64,000 bases of DNA. Origin: Anaerolineales bacterium (GTDB lineage Bacteria > Chloroflexota > Anaerolineae > 4572-78 > J111). Position numbers and translations under genes: made by a program. The notes under the pieces were generated by a model. That model did not search any database. It was not told the DNA's origin and saw only the letters and a program-made list of their open reading frames with translations. Where the stretch lies: assembly GCA_020634855.1 (NCBI GenBank), contig JACKAU010000009.1:248001-312000 (forward strand), written 5' to 3'. This document shows, piece after piece, positions 34,902 to 43,655 of the stretch; the stretch's first letter is position 1, and every line of letters starts with the position of its first letter.

Positions 34902-35567
34902 ATGTTAAGAAACTGGTTAGAAAGTACTACTTGGCCATCTTACGGCGCGGCTATTAAAGTGGGTGTGGTCAAAGTGCATTTTTGCATGCAAATTCTTATG
35001 CTGAGTTTGCCTTTGATTTTGATGATGGCCTGCTCGCCTTTATCCGGAAATAGCCACTCAAGGCGTGAGGCAACAGATATGAGTATTAATGAAGAATTCC
35101 ATCACTTCTCCGAGGTTTATGGCGGGGTTAACAGTTTGGGCCAGCCACTAACCGAGATCATTATTGTCGATGGCTGGCATGTTCAATATTTTGAAAACGG
35201 TCGCTTGGAATACCATCCGGAAAATGAGCCGGCCTATCGCGTTACGGTCGGCTGGCTGGGTGATTTACTCCAGCGTCGCCGGCCGCCGATCAATTCGGCA
35301 ACCATTCCCGGCGCCTCACCGAATAGCCACTACTTTGCCGAAACCGGACACACTCTCAGCGGCGATTTTCTAACCTACTTCGATGCGCACGGCGGCAGCG
35401 TTCGTTTTGGCCAACCTATTAGTGAGCCGTTCATCCTTAATGGGCAACTCACCCAAGACCTGCAAAGCGCCCGCTTTTTCTGGACGCCGCAGACTGATCC
35501 GCCGGTTACGCTGGAACATATTGGCCGGGTTCATCTCGATACCATTTCAGGGCAAAATAAAGAGTAG
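34902..35567 (+). CDS. Lipoprotein with Chloroflexota-type surface repeats
   Basis: 221 aa from ATG 34902, but the N-terminus is uncertain: an ATG at 34986 and GTG codons between are alternatives and none has a good ribosome site. A hydrophobic stretch LMLSLPLILMMAC ends in a lipobox cysteine, so the mature protein is probably lipid-anchored. The mature part has two related units: YGGVNSLGQPLTE...VQYFENGRLEYHP and HGGSVRFGQPISE...LTQDLQSARFFWTP. This YFENGRLEYHP-type repeat is common in Chloroflexota exported proteins, to my knowledge without known function. Confidence 0.7.
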   Translation: MLRNWLESTTWPSYGAAIKVGVVKVHFCMQILMLSLPLILMMACSPLSGNSHSRREATDMSINEEFHHFSEVYGGVNSLGQPLTEIIIVDGWHVQYFENGRLEYHPENEPAYRVTVGWLGDLLQRRRPPINSATIPGASPNSHYFAETGHTLSGDFLTYFDAHGGSVRFGQPISEPFILNGQLTQDLQSARFFWTPQTDPPVTLEHIGRVHLDTISGQNKE

Positions 35568-35594
35568 GCTATCCCCATCAACGATAGCCTACTC
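35562..35594 (+). terminator. Hairpin overlapping the lipoprotein stop codon
   Basis: Perfect 12-bp arms GAGTAGGCTATC and GATAGCCTACTC, the first containing the TAG stop. The following sequence is only moderately T-rich. Confidence 0.6.
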
Positions 35595-35621
35595 CTAAAA
35601 TCAATTTCTTTAGTTGAATTA

Positions 35622-35667
35622 AGCTGACAGTCACTTGAGTTCGTCAGGAAGTGACTGTCAGCCCTTT
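35622..35667. terminator. Terminator between convergent genes
   Basis: Arms GCTGACAGTCACTT and AAGTGACTGTCAGC are perfect 14-mers, followed on the plus strand by CCTTTT. Confidence 0.7.
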
Positions 35668-35885
35668 TACTCTTCTACCACTTCATCCTCATCATCTTCC
35701 CAACCGATAATCCACACGCAAGCGCCGGCCAGGAGAATAGTGGTCACAATCAAAGCCGCCCACTGGCCGGTGGTAAAGCCGACATCCCTGGCCGACCAGA
35801 CCAAAATAATCACCATGCCGATGGCTAACACAATCCACGAGGTTAGCTGCGGATGATTGCCTGCAAAATTTTTTATCGCTTCCAT
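35667..35885 (-). CDS. Small two-helix membrane protein
   Basis: 72 aa from ATG 35885 (GGGGAG 11 nt upstream); an ATG three codons earlier is too close to that site. Two hydrophobic segments are visible (SWIVLAIGMVIILVWSA and WAALIVTTILLAGACVWII), followed by an acidic tail EDDEDEVVEE. It lies 21 nt downstream of the coaE fusion gene in the same direction, so it is probably co-transcribed. The function is unknown. Confidence 0.7.
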   Translation of the reverse strand: MEAIKNFAGNHPQLTSWIVLAIGMVIILVWSARDVGFTTGQWAALIVTTILLAGACVWIIGWEDDEDEVVEE

Positions 35886-35906
35886 ACTTAACATTGCTCC
35901 CCAAAA

Positions 35907-37064
35907 TTACATTGGCACCATAATACGCTGTTCGCGTAATTTTTTGTACAGTAAAATACTACTTTCCGGTTGCCATTCAACTGCTGCTTCTCGCCAATCG
36001 GGAATCAGGGTCGAACTCTCGGCGCGTTCGTAGCTTTGGCTTTCCAGAAACTCGATAGGTTTTTGACCAGCCTGGTTCAATACAAAGACCAGCGCCACCT
36101 CGCAGGACAGGCTGTCAACTTCTTCTTCCACCTTGCTCAGCATTTTTTCAGCCACAGTTGACCACAGCGACTCGTTTATCATATAGAAGTCCTGTAGACC
36201 GGCGACCAGGTTTTCGGTTTGCCAGCCCACCATTCCCACAATTTGCCCGCCGCTAAGCGCCACCAGATACGCCCTGGAAAAAAGCGACTCCATCATATCA
36301 CTGATGTCCGGATCGATAGTGCCGCCGGTTGCCGTAGAGATCAGTTTGGACATTCCGCCCAGATCATCTCGTTTGGCTCGCCGTATCACCAGACTGGCCG
36401 AATTTTCAGGGGCCGGCGTAGGCGCTGCTTCTACCGGTTCAGGTTCCGGGGCTACCTGGACGGGTCGGTTGGCTTCAACCAGATCAGTGTAATGCTTTTT
36501 TACAATCTGCCAAGTCTTGACCAACGCCCCACTGTTGTCAATGATGATGTCAGCTTTGATGGCTTTTTCCCGTTGAGAACCTTGGGCCCTGATCCGCTGC
36601 TTGGCCTGGTCCGGGGCCATGCGCCGGCGTTCGACCAGCCGTCGTAACTGCATTTCCGGCGGGGCGGTCACTACCCACACTGATTGGCATTCATCGGCCA
36701 GTCCTGACTCAAAGAGTTTGATTGCTTCAATAACAACCACCGGGCTTTTGACTTCGGCAACGAGCCGTTTGACTTCCTTAATGACGCTGGGATGGGTTAG
36801 CGCTTCCAACCTGGCCAGCGCATTGGGTTGGCTAAAAACAATTTTGCCCAATCTGGGCCGGCTTATTTGCCCTTTTTCATCCAGGACATATTTGCCGAAC
36901 TCCTCAACAATGGCTTGGTAAACCGGTCCTCCTTTTTGCATCAATTGGTGAACCAATTTATCCGCATCGATGGGCGTTGCTCCCAGTTCTTGCAGCATCC
37001 GCATCACAATACTTTTGCCGGTAGCAATATTACCGGTTAAACCAATTACTATTTTGTCAGCCAT
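35907..37064 (-). CDS. coaE: Dephospho-CoA kinase fused to a GNAT-like domain
   Basis: 385 aa, against about 200 for ordinary CoaE. Residues 1-195 form the kinase that phosphorylates dephospho-CoA in the last step of CoA synthesis: P-loop GLTGNIATGKS (8-18), lid and substrate residues around DADKLVHQL and QLRRLVERRRM. A Pro/Glu/Ala linker (about 200-225) joins a second domain (about 226-385) that begins VIRRAKRDDLGGMSKLI, the usual start of a GNAT acetyltransferase, with AYLVALSGGQIVGMVGW as its beta core. The acetyl-CoA motif is not obvious, so the second domain may be a sensor rather than an enzyme. It follows the ABC-F gene's opposite end, 23 nt from it. Confidence 0.88.
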   Translation of the reverse strand: MADKIVIGLTGNIATGKSIVMRMLQELGATPIDADKLVHQLMQKGGPVYQAIVEEFGKYVLDEKGQISRPRLGKIVFSQPNALARLEALTHPSVIKEVKRLVAEVKSPVVVIEAIKLFESGLADECQSVWVVTAPPEMQLRRLVERRRMAPDQAKQRIRAQGSQREKAIKADIIIDNSGALVKTWQIVKKHYTDLVEANRPVQVAPEPEPVEAAPTPAPENSASLVIRRAKRDDLGGMSKLISTATGGTIDPDISDMMESLFSRAYLVALSGGQIVGMVGWQTENLVAGLQDFYMINESLWSTVAEKMLSKVEEEVDSLSCEVALVFVLNQAGQKPIEFLESQSYERAESSTLIPDWREAAVEWQPESSILLYKKLREQRIMVPM

Positions 37065-37087
37065 TGTCCTATACCCCCTAGTGAGAT

Positions 37088-38992
37088 TTATGCCGTCTCC
37101 ATTTCAGCCCACTGAGTCAGTAATGCCTCTAACTTGGCTTCGGTGTCCTGATACTCGTGCCCCAGTTTCTGAATTTTGGATATATCTTGGGCCAGACTGG
37201 CCGCCTCGATGGCCTCAGCCAGATGCGCCAGTTTGGCTTCGGTTTCTTCAATGACTCGTTCTATTTCAGCAATCTCACGGGCGCGTTTCTCGGCAGCCCG
37301 TTTTTCGGCCTTGGTTTGGTCGCGGATGATTTGCCCCTTGGGTTTAGCCGCCTCATCCGCAACGCGGTTCAGGTCACCGTTTTGAGCTTCGCGATAGGCC
37401 AAATAATTGCTATAACCGCCCTTGATCGCGTTGATCGATTTGGCCGTCGCGTCGATAGCCCACACATGGGTGGCGACGGCCTCGACAAAGTAGCGATCAT
37501 GAGAGATGAGTAAAATTGTGCCGGTAAAGTCGTTTAAGACTGCTTCTAAATTTTCTTGTGAGGCGATGTCCAAATGGTTGGTCGGCTCATCCAGGATTAG
37601 AAAGTTAGAGCCGGTGAGCGTTAATTTTGCCAGCGCCACCCGGCTGCGCTCACCGCCCGACAGCGCCTCGACCGGTTTGAACACGTCATCGCCCGAGAAG
37701 AGAAATCGTCCCAGAAAATTGCGGGCTTCACCGACCGGTAAATTTTTAACGGATAGAATTTCATCCAGCACCGAGGCTTTAAGATTAAGATCGGCATGAG
37801 TCTGAGCATAATACCCTATTTTGACACCCGCCCCAAATCTCACGGTCCCGGCTACCGGATGAATTTGTCCCAACACTGTTTTGACCAGCGTGGTTTTACC
37901 GGCCCCATTTGGCCCTAATAGCGCCACACACTGCCCCCGTTTGATCTCCAGATCAGGGCTGCTAAAGAGCGGCGCCTGGTTGGAATAACCCACGACCAGA
38001 TCGTGAGTCGCCATCACTAGATCGCCGGAGCGTAGCGGCGCTTGCAAATTGAGATTGATCTGCTTCTGTTCAACCGGTCGATCCAACTTTTCCAAACGTT
38101 CCAAGCGTTTGCGCCGGCCTTGAGCCTCCCTGGTTCGCTGACCCGCCAGGTTGCGCCGAATGAACTCTTGTTCCTTGGCGATAAAGGCCTGCTGAGCTTC
38201 ATACTCTTTCTGGCGGCGTTCCAGACGGTCGGCGCGTTGTTGGGTGTAATGGGTAAAATTCCCGTTGTAGGTTTCAATGGATCCAAATGAAAGTTCAAAC
38301 ACCTTGGTGGCGACTTTATCTAAAAAATAACGATCGTGGGCAACCACTAAAACGGAACCGGGCCAGTTCTGCAGGTAACTCTCTAACCATTCCACCGAGG
38401 CCAAATCCAGGTGGTTCGTCGGCTCATCGAGCAGGAGTAAATCCGATTGTTCCAGCAGTAGACGAGCTAGTTGGGCGCGACTTTGCTCCCCACCGCTGAA
38501 TTCGGTCAGCGGTTTGTGATACGCCTCGGTTTCAAAACCCAGACCGGTTAAAACCTGGCGGGTGGTTTGCTCATAGGTATAGCCGCCGGCTAACTCGAAT
38601 TGGGCTTGAGCCTCGCCATATTTTTCAAGGAGTGTACTATGGGCCGGTTCATCAGGGGTGTGGGCTAGTTCAACTTCCAACGCTTGCAATTCCGCCTCTT
38701 GCCGGCGCAGCCCGGCAAAGGCGCTCAATGCCAGCGACCACAGCGTTCCGGTTGTTGAAGCCAGCGAAGCATGCTGCTCCAGGTAGCCCACCTTTAAATT
38801 CTTAGCTTGATGGAGTTGGCCGGTGGTAGGCGGCTCCAAACCAGCCAAAATTCGAATCAGCGTGGTCTTGCCGGTGCCATTCGGCCCAACTAGGGCCACC
38901 CGGTCACCTCGGCTGATGGCAAAATCAAGATCAGAAAAGATGTCCTGCGCGCCGAAATATTTACCTAAGCTGTGAGCCGTCAAGATTGTCAT
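37088..38992 (-). CDS. ABC-F family ribosome-associated ATPase
   Basis: 634 aa. Two ABC ATPase domains without membrane segments: Walker A GPNGTGKTT and GPNGAGKTT, signatures EFSGGEQSR and LSGGERSR, and Walker B LLLLDEPTNHLD and FLILDEPTNHLD. The about 80-residue charged linker between them (ERRQKEYEAQQAFIAKEQEF) corresponds to the P-site tRNA interaction motif, and a C-terminal coiled coil (KAEKRAAEKRAREIAEIERV...) is present. ABC-F proteins act on stalled or antibiotic-bound ribosomes rather than transport. Which subfamily (Uup, YdiF or a resistance type) cannot be decided here. Gene order suggests co-transcription with coaE. Confidence 0.93.
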   Translation of the reverse strand: MTILTAHSLGKYFGAQDIFSDLDFAISRGDRVALVGPNGTGKTTLIRILAGLEPPTTGQLHQAKNLKVGYLEQHASLASTTGTLWSLALSAFAGLRRQEAELQALEVELAHTPDEPAHSTLLEKYGEAQAQFELAGGYTYEQTTRQVLTGLGFETEAYHKPLTEFSGGEQSRAQLARLLLEQSDLLLLDEPTNHLDLASVEWLESYLQNWPGSVLVVAHDRYFLDKVATKVFELSFGSIETYNGNFTHYTQQRADRLERRQKEYEAQQAFIAKEQEFIRRNLAGQRTREAQGRRKRLERLEKLDRPVEQKQINLNLQAPLRSGDLVMATHDLVVGYSNQAPLFSSPDLEIKRGQCVALLGPNGAGKTTLVKTVLGQIHPVAGTVRFGAGVKIGYYAQTHADLNLKASVLDEILSVKNLPVGEARNFLGRFLFSGDDVFKPVEALSGGERSRVALAKLTLTGSNFLILDEPTNHLDIASQENLEAVLNDFTGTILLISHDRYFVEAVATHVWAIDATAKSINAIKGGYSNYLAYREAQNGDLNRVADEAAKPKGQIIRDQTKAEKRAAEKRAREIAEIERVIEETEAKLAHLAEAIEAASLAQDISKIQKLGHEYQDTEAKLEALLTQWAEMETA

Positions 38993-39075
38993 GACGCGTT
39001 CATACGTGTTGGAAGTTTAAGAGGTTGCCAACATTATACCATAAACAGTTTTGAACACAATAAACATAAATCAAA

Positions 39076-39177
39076 GGGGTGCGTCCCAGATTTTAGGGAA
39101 CGGGGACAAACCTGGGGGGATTCGGGGGGATACCCTCCGCGCGCCCCCTGTGCTTTCCCAAATTTTGGAACGCACCC
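39076..39177. repeat. Intergenic inverted repeat
   Basis: Arms GGGTGCGTCCCAGATTTTAG and CAAATTTTGGAACGCACCC pair imperfectly over about 22 bp, enclosing a G-rich then C-rich core (ACCTGGGGGGATTCGGGGGG and CGCGCGCCCCCTG). It lies between the ABC-F gene and the small transcription unit. Confidence 0.65.
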
Positions 39178-39225
39178 AATCAAAAGACCAATTTTGAAAA
39201 AGATGTAACAAAATTTAAAAACCCC

Positions 39226-39254
39226 TTGACTCTGCGTTGAATATTTAGTATAAT
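39226..39254 (+). promoter_or_regulatory. Strong sigma-70-type promoter
   Basis: TTGACT and TATAAT are separated by exactly 17 bp, among the best promoter matches in the window. Initiation is expected near 39260, at the foot of an 8-bp hairpin CAAGAGTT/AACTCTTG (39260-39288). Confidence 0.75.
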
Positions 39255-39312
39255 AGTACCAAGAGTTCAATAATTAATGCAACTCTTGAGCAGACCAAAG
39301 GAGGTCCCTATA

Positions 39313-39363
39313 GTGGAACCAGATTGGGAAATACAGCGGCTAGCTGGAGTTTATACCAAGTAA
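39313..39363 (+). CDS. Putative 16-codon small ORF
   Basis: GTG start with an excellent ribosome site, AAAGGAGGT at 39298-39305, seven nt upstream. The peptide reads MEPDWEIQRLAGVYTK with the GTG read as Met. The frame stays open for a further 26 codons beyond the TAA. It is the only ORF in a short unit bounded by a strong promoter (39226-39254) and a terminator (39520-39552), with a 5' hairpin. It could be a regulatory leader peptide, a small protein, or part of an RNA whose folding matters more than its translation. No family is recognised. Confidence 0.4.
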   Translation: MEPDWEIQRLAGVYTK

Positions 39364-39519
39364 TTACTGGGCCAATATAACAACAAAGATGTTAGGCCAA
39401 CGCGTGCTGGCGAACACAGCAGACGGATAAAATTCAGTTAGTTGAAAAAAATATCGTGATCACCTTTGTAGTAGAGGTTCTATAAGCATCACATATCCAA
39501 CAAAAATAACAATAATGAT

Positions 39520-39552
39520 AAGCCCGGTAGAATTTTTACCGGGCTTTTTAGT
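39520..39552 (+). terminator. Intrinsic terminator of the small unit, upstream of the lacI-type gene
   Basis: Arms AAGCCCGGTA and TACCGGGCTT are followed by TTTAGTTT. Lying just before a second promoter, it either ends a small RNA or acts as an attenuator for the regulator gene. Confidence 0.88.
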
Positions 39553-39558
39553 TTCTTC

Positions 39559-39587
39559 TTGACTCCTGAAAATTTTTAGTTTATAAT
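39559..39587 (+). promoter_or_regulatory. Promoter of the LacI-type regulator gene
   Basis: TTGACT, 17 bp, TATAAT. It begins seven bases after the terminator; the ATG at 39614 is about 20 nt from the predicted transcription start. Confidence 0.7.
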
Positions 39588-39613
39588 GCTCATTAACTTA
39601 AAGGATTTAGTTG

Positions 39614-40639
39614 ATGAGCAAGCGGTTATCAAAGACCAAATCAAACCGAGACGGAGTTACCCTTAAAGATATCGCTGAAGCGGTCGGTAAATCGGTCGCG
39701 GCGGTTTCCAGAGCCTTAAATAATTATGATGATATCAGTGAGGAAACCCGCGAATATATCAAGCGCGTGGCGCGTGAAATGGGCTACGCTCCCACTTACA
39801 CCTTTGGCTTTATCCTCCCCACTCAAGATTCCCGAACATCGGATTCATTCTTTAATGAATTATTAGCCGGTATCACCACCGAAGGGGCGCAACAAGGATT
39901 TGACCTGCTAGTGTCAACCTCAGCGCCGGGTTCCGAAGAAAATTGGGCTTATCTGCGGCTGATCAACAGCCGGCGCGTCGACGGTATCATTATTGCTCAA
40001 CCTCGCCGGCGTGATGAACGGATTGAACTGCTGCTGGAAAAAAAGTTTCCGTTTGTCGTCATTGGCACTACGAACGTGCAGGGCGAATTTTACTCCGTTG
40101 CAGAAAATACGGTCGAAGGCGCCCAACTCATTACAGAGTACGTGCTTCAGCAGGGTCACGAGCGAATAGCCTTGATCAATACGCCTGAGAACCTATTTTT
40201 TTCGTCTGAATTTTTAGCCGGGTTTCGTCTGGCAATGCAAAATGCCAATAAACCCATCGCTGAAGAATTTTTGGAAGTTAGCGACATCTCCCAAAAAGAC
40301 GGCTACCGAGCCGCCCAAACGCTTCTCAGCAAACCGGAAACGCCAACGGCCATCATTACCTCCGACGACATGGTGGCTTTGGGCGTTATGGCCGCCGTTC
40401 AGGATCAAGGGCTAGAGGTTGGCAGCGATGTGGTAGTGACCGGCTACGGCGATATTATCCTGGCCGAATATGCGCAGCCACCTCTGACTACCGTTAACTA
40501 CCCCACCTACAAACTGGGCCAGAAAGCGTGTGAGATGCTGGCCTCTCATTTAAGAGGCGACAATCTAGAGTCCGAAAACGTGATTTTTGAGCCGTCACTG
40601 GTCATTCGTCAATCCAGTGATCTGGCTTTGTGGTTGTAA
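39614..40639 (+). CDS. LacI-family transcriptional regulator
   Basis: 341 aa. An N-terminal HTH (VTLKDIAEAVGKSVAAVSRA, hinge helix region following) and a periplasmic-binding-like sugar-sensing domain (FGFILPTQDSRTSDSFFNEL to the C-terminal LVIRQSSDLA). The ATG at 39614 is preferred to the adjacent TTG. Regulators of this family usually control carbohydrate uptake, and the next gene is a sugar-importer ATPase 84 nt downstream in the same direction, so control of that gene is likely. The inducer is unknown. Confidence 0.93.
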   Translation: MSKRLSKTKSNRDGVTLKDIAEAVGKSVAAVSRALNNYDDISEETREYIKRVAREMGYAPTYTFGFILPTQDSRTSDSFFNELLAGITTEGAQQGFDLLVSTSAPGSEENWAYLRLINSRRVDGIIIAQPRRRDERIELLLEKKFPFVVIGTTNVQGEFYSVAENTVEGAQLITEYVLQQGHERIALINTPENLFFSSEFLAGFRLAMQNANKPIAEEFLEVSDISQKDGYRAAQTLLSKPETPTAIITSDDMVALGVMAAVQDQGLEVGSDVVVTGYGDIILAEYAQPPLTTVNYPTYKLGQKACEMLASHLRGDNLESENVIFEPSLVIRQSSDLALWL

Positions 40640-40723
40640 ATATATAATGCCGTTCCTAAATTAGGTAGGAACAAAATTACAAAAGATGTAGTGTCTATAG
40701 TTTCCAAGGAGGCAAACGAATTA

Positions 40724-41851
40724 ATGTCTAAAGTACAATACAGGAATATGGTAAAAGCGTGGGGAGACGTCATCGGCGTCAATAACTTAAACCTTGATAT
40801 CCCTGATAAGGAGTTCCTGGTTTTGGTGGGGCCGTCCGGCTGTGGCAAATCAACGGCGCTGCGCTGTTTGGCCGGTCTGGAAGAGATTACCTCCGGCGAA
40901 ATCCTCATCGGCGACCGCGTGGTCAATGATGTTCCACCCAAAGATCGCGACATTGCGATGGTCTTCCAAAGCTACGCGCTCTATCCTCACATGACGGTCT
41001 ACGATAATATGGCCTTTGGTTTGAAGTTGCGCAAAACGCCCAAAGCCGAAATCGACAAGCGCGTTCAGGAAGCGGCCAAAATTTTGGGCATTACCCAACT
41101 GCTCCCTCGGAAGCCCAAGCAGATGTCCGGTGGTCAGCGGCAGCGGGTGGCATTGGGTCGAGCCATCGTCCGTAACCCGCAGGTGTTTCTACTCGATGAG
41201 CCGCTGTCTAACTTGGATGCTAAGCTGCGCGTTCAAACCCGGGCTGAAATTTCTAAGCTCCACCAGCGTCTGGGTACGACCTTTATTTATGTCACCCACG
41301 ACCAGGTCGAGGCCCTAACCATGGCTGACCGGATTGCGGTTATGAAAGATGGTATTTTGCAGCAGGCCGACTCACCGTCCACCTTATATGACCATCCCAA
41401 CAACGTCTTCGTGGCCGGCTTTATCGGCTCGCCGGCGATGAACTTCTTCAGCGGCTCGGTTACCGGTACGCTCGATGAAATGTACGTCGATTGCGGCTCG
41501 TTCCGTCTGCGGCTCGGCCAACACGAAATCGAGCAGTTGGGTCAGGAAAACATCGGCCGTGAGGTGATTTTTGGCGTTCGCCCTGAAGATATTCACCATC
41601 CTCAATACAAGCCCCCGGGGGTAACGGAGCAACTGGTGGAATCATCCGTTGACGTGACTGAGTTGATGGGCAACGAAATCTTTGTCTATCTGCAAGCCGG
41701 CAATGAAGAGTTTGTCGCTCGGGTTGACCCACGAGCCGATTTACGCGCCGGGGATAAAGTCCAGATGGCCTTCAATACCCAGAAAATTCACATTTTTGAT
41801 CGGACCACTGAGAAAAATATCGCTACCCCTGTCGGTCGCACTGATCGATAA
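40724..41851 (+). CDS. Sugar ABC importer ATPase (UgpC/MsmK type)
   Basis: 375 aa from ATG 40724; an 11-codon extension exists, but AAGGAGG lies 11 nt before this ATG and it restores the family start. Walker A GPSGCGKST, signature MSGGQRQRVALGRA, Walker B VFLLDEPLSNLD and switch TFIYVTHDQ are intact; the C-terminal about 130 residues form the TOBE/OB regulatory domain (FGVRPEDIHHP). ATPases of this type commonly power several carbohydrate importers, consistent with no permease or binding-protein gene next to it. It follows a LacI regulator and ends with a clear terminator. Confidence 0.93.
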   Translation: MSKVQYRNMVKAWGDVIGVNNLNLDIPDKEFLVLVGPSGCGKSTALRCLAGLEEITSGEILIGDRVVNDVPPKDRDIAMVFQSYALYPHMTVYDNMAFGLKLRKTPKAEIDKRVQEAAKILGITQLLPRKPKQMSGGQRQRVALGRAIVRNPQVFLLDEPLSNLDAKLRVQTRAEISKLHQRLGTTFIYVTHDQVEALTMADRIAVMKDGILQQADSPSTLYDHPNNVFVAGFIGSPAMNFFSGSVTGTLDEMYVDCGSFRLRLGQHEIEQLGQENIGREVIFGVRPEDIHHPQYKPPGVTEQLVESSVDVTELMGNEIFVYLQAGNEEFVARVDPRADLRAGDKVQMAFNTQKIHIFDRTTEKNIATPVGRTDR

Positions 41852-41882
41852 GCTTTAGGGCAGCGAATTTAGCGATAACATT

Positions 41883-41914
41883 AAGTGGGGAGTATGATAC
41901 TTCCCACTTTTTTT
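41883..41914 (+). terminator. Terminator after the sugar-importer ATPase gene
   Basis: Arms AAGTGGGGAGTAT / GATACTTCCCACTT followed by seven or more T. Confidence 0.9.
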
Positions 41915-41998
41915 GTCCGCTTTTTCTAACACACTCAATTTGTTGTATGATACAAGCTCGCAGCAGTTAATAATTTTAACCTTAAAGAGGAGGTCGGA

Positions 41999-43528
41999 AT
42001 GCTTGTCACCTTAATCATTATGGACGGTTGGGGGCTTAACCCCCGCAAAGATTATAACGCGGTTATGTTAGGCAATACCCCGTATTTTGATTATATTTGG
42101 AATAATTGGCCCAGCGCTACGTTGGAAGCCTCCGGCGGGGCGGTGGGGCTGCCCCACGGCCAGATGGGTAACTCTGAGGTAGGCCACATGAATTTGGGGG
42201 CCGGCCGGATTGTGCCGCAAGATTTAACTTACATCAACAATCTCATCGCCGATGGTGAGTTTGATGATAACCCAGCGCTCAACGCGGCGATCCAGCACGC
42301 CAAAGACAATGACAGCGCCCTGCACTTGATCGGCCTGTTGTCAGACGGCGGGGTTCACAGTCACCAGAATCATCTCTATGCCTTGCTCAAATTAGCCAAG
42401 CTTAAAGGGTTGGAAAAAGTGTTTGTCCATGCCCTAATGGATGGCCGGGACACGCCCCCGCGCGGTGGTGAAGAATACCTTCAGCAGTTGGAAGATCAGA
42501 TCAAACGCATCGGCTGCGGCACAATTGCGTCCGTTGCCGGCCGCTACTACACAATGGATCGGGACAAACGGTGGGAGCGTATCAAACTCGGTTACGATGC
42601 CGCCGTTAACGGCGAGGGTAAAACGGCCAAAAGCGCTGCTGAAGCCATCCAAAACTCTTACAACGATGATGTTGGCGATGAGTTTGTCATACCCGTCGTG
42701 ATTGTGGATGATAGTGGTCAGCCCAAAGGCGCCATCAGCGACAACGACGCCATTATCTTTTTCAACTTCCGAGCCGACCGGGCCAGACAGATAACCCAAG
42801 CGCTGATCGAACCAGACTTTAACGGCTTTGAGCGAAAACAGCTTGAGGGATTAAAATTAGTCTCATTCATGCATTACTACGACGGCCAGAACGCCGACTT
42901 TGCTTTTGAAATACCGGAGCCGGTTAACGGCTTGGCCGAAACGTTGTCTAAATTGGGCAAGAAGCAGTTTCACTCGGCGGAAACGGAAAAATATGCCCAC
43001 GTCACCTACTTTTTCAACGGCGGGCGCGAACAACCGTTTGAGAATGAAGACCGGGAGTTGGTTCAATCGCCGAAAGTGCCGACCTATGATTTGCAGCCGG
43101 AGATGAGCGCCTACGGCATTAAAGATGTGGTCGTCAAAGCGGTCGAGTCAGGCCAATATGATTTTGTCCTGGTTAATTTTGCCAATCCGGATATGGTCGG
43201 CCATACGGGCTTTTTGGATAAAGCCATCATTGCGGTGGAGACGGTCGATGAGTGTGTCCGGCAGGTGGTCGAGGCGACTGTCCGCGCCGGTGGGGTGGCT
43301 CTGGTTACGGCCGATCACGGCAACTCTGACCAAATGCTCGATTACGATACGGGCAAGCCTCATACGGCTCACACCACTAACTTGGTGCCTTTTATTTATG
43401 TCGCCAGGGAAAAACCCGATTGGCGCTTTGCCAATGGCGTCTTGGGGAACGTTGCGCCCACGGTTCTGGATCTGTTGGAACTGGAGCAGCCTGATGATAT
43501 GACCTGTACATCCCTGATTCGGCGTTAA
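41999..43528 (+). CDS. gpmI: 2,3-bisphosphoglycerate-independent phosphoglycerate mutase
   Basis: 509 aa, normal length. Interconverts 3- and 2-phosphoglycerate in glycolysis using two Mn ions and a phosphoserine intermediate. The N-terminal LIIMDGWGLNPRKDYNAV has the first metal aspartate; the catalytic serine is in GQMGNSEVGHMNLGAGR; later metal sites are seen in DGGVHSH, FNFRADRARQ and TADHGNSD plus PHTAHTTN. The ribosome site GAGGAGGT is well placed. It has its own short upstream gap after a terminator and ends before a convergent kinase gene. Confidence 0.97.
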   Translation: MLVTLIIMDGWGLNPRKDYNAVMLGNTPYFDYIWNNWPSATLEASGGAVGLPHGQMGNSEVGHMNLGAGRIVPQDLTYINNLIADGEFDDNPALNAAIQHAKDNDSALHLIGLLSDGGVHSHQNHLYALLKLAKLKGLEKVFVHALMDGRDTPPRGGEEYLQQLEDQIKRIGCGTIASVAGRYYTMDRDKRWERIKLGYDAAVNGEGKTAKSAAEAIQNSYNDDVGDEFVIPVVIVDDSGQPKGAISDNDAIIFFNFRADRARQITQALIEPDFNGFERKQLEGLKLVSFMHYYDGQNADFAFEIPEPVNGLAETLSKLGKKQFHSAETEKYAHVTYFFNGGREQPFENEDRELVQSPKVPTYDLQPEMSAYGIKDVVVKAVESGQYDFVLVNFANPDMVGHTGFLDKAIIAVETVDECVRQVVEATVRAGGVALVTADHGNSDQMLDYDTGKPHTAHTTNLVPFIYVAREKPDWRFANGVLGNVAPTVLDLLELEQPDDMTCTSLIRR

Positions 43529-43569
43529 TAAGGGATCGGTCATTAAACCACGTCCATCATACTGAAACG

Positions 43570-43622
43570 GAGATGGGGAGATAAGACGATTAGGCGATTT
43601 TTAAAGCCAATCTCCCCATCTC
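43570..43622. repeat. Inverted repeat between convergent genes
   Basis: GAGATGGGGAGAT (43570-43582) and ATCTCCCCATCTC (43610-43622) are perfect 13-bp arms with a T-rich loop. It may end either gpmI or the kinase transcript, though there is no T-run immediately after the stem. Confidence 0.65.
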
Positions 43623-43655
43623 TAATCTCCAATCTCTCGCCAGACTGGGCGACTA

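Noticed and set aside
39034..39270. Overlapping ORFs of 78 codons on both strands
   Set aside because: Both are coded by the inverted repeat at 39076-39177 and extend into the promoter.
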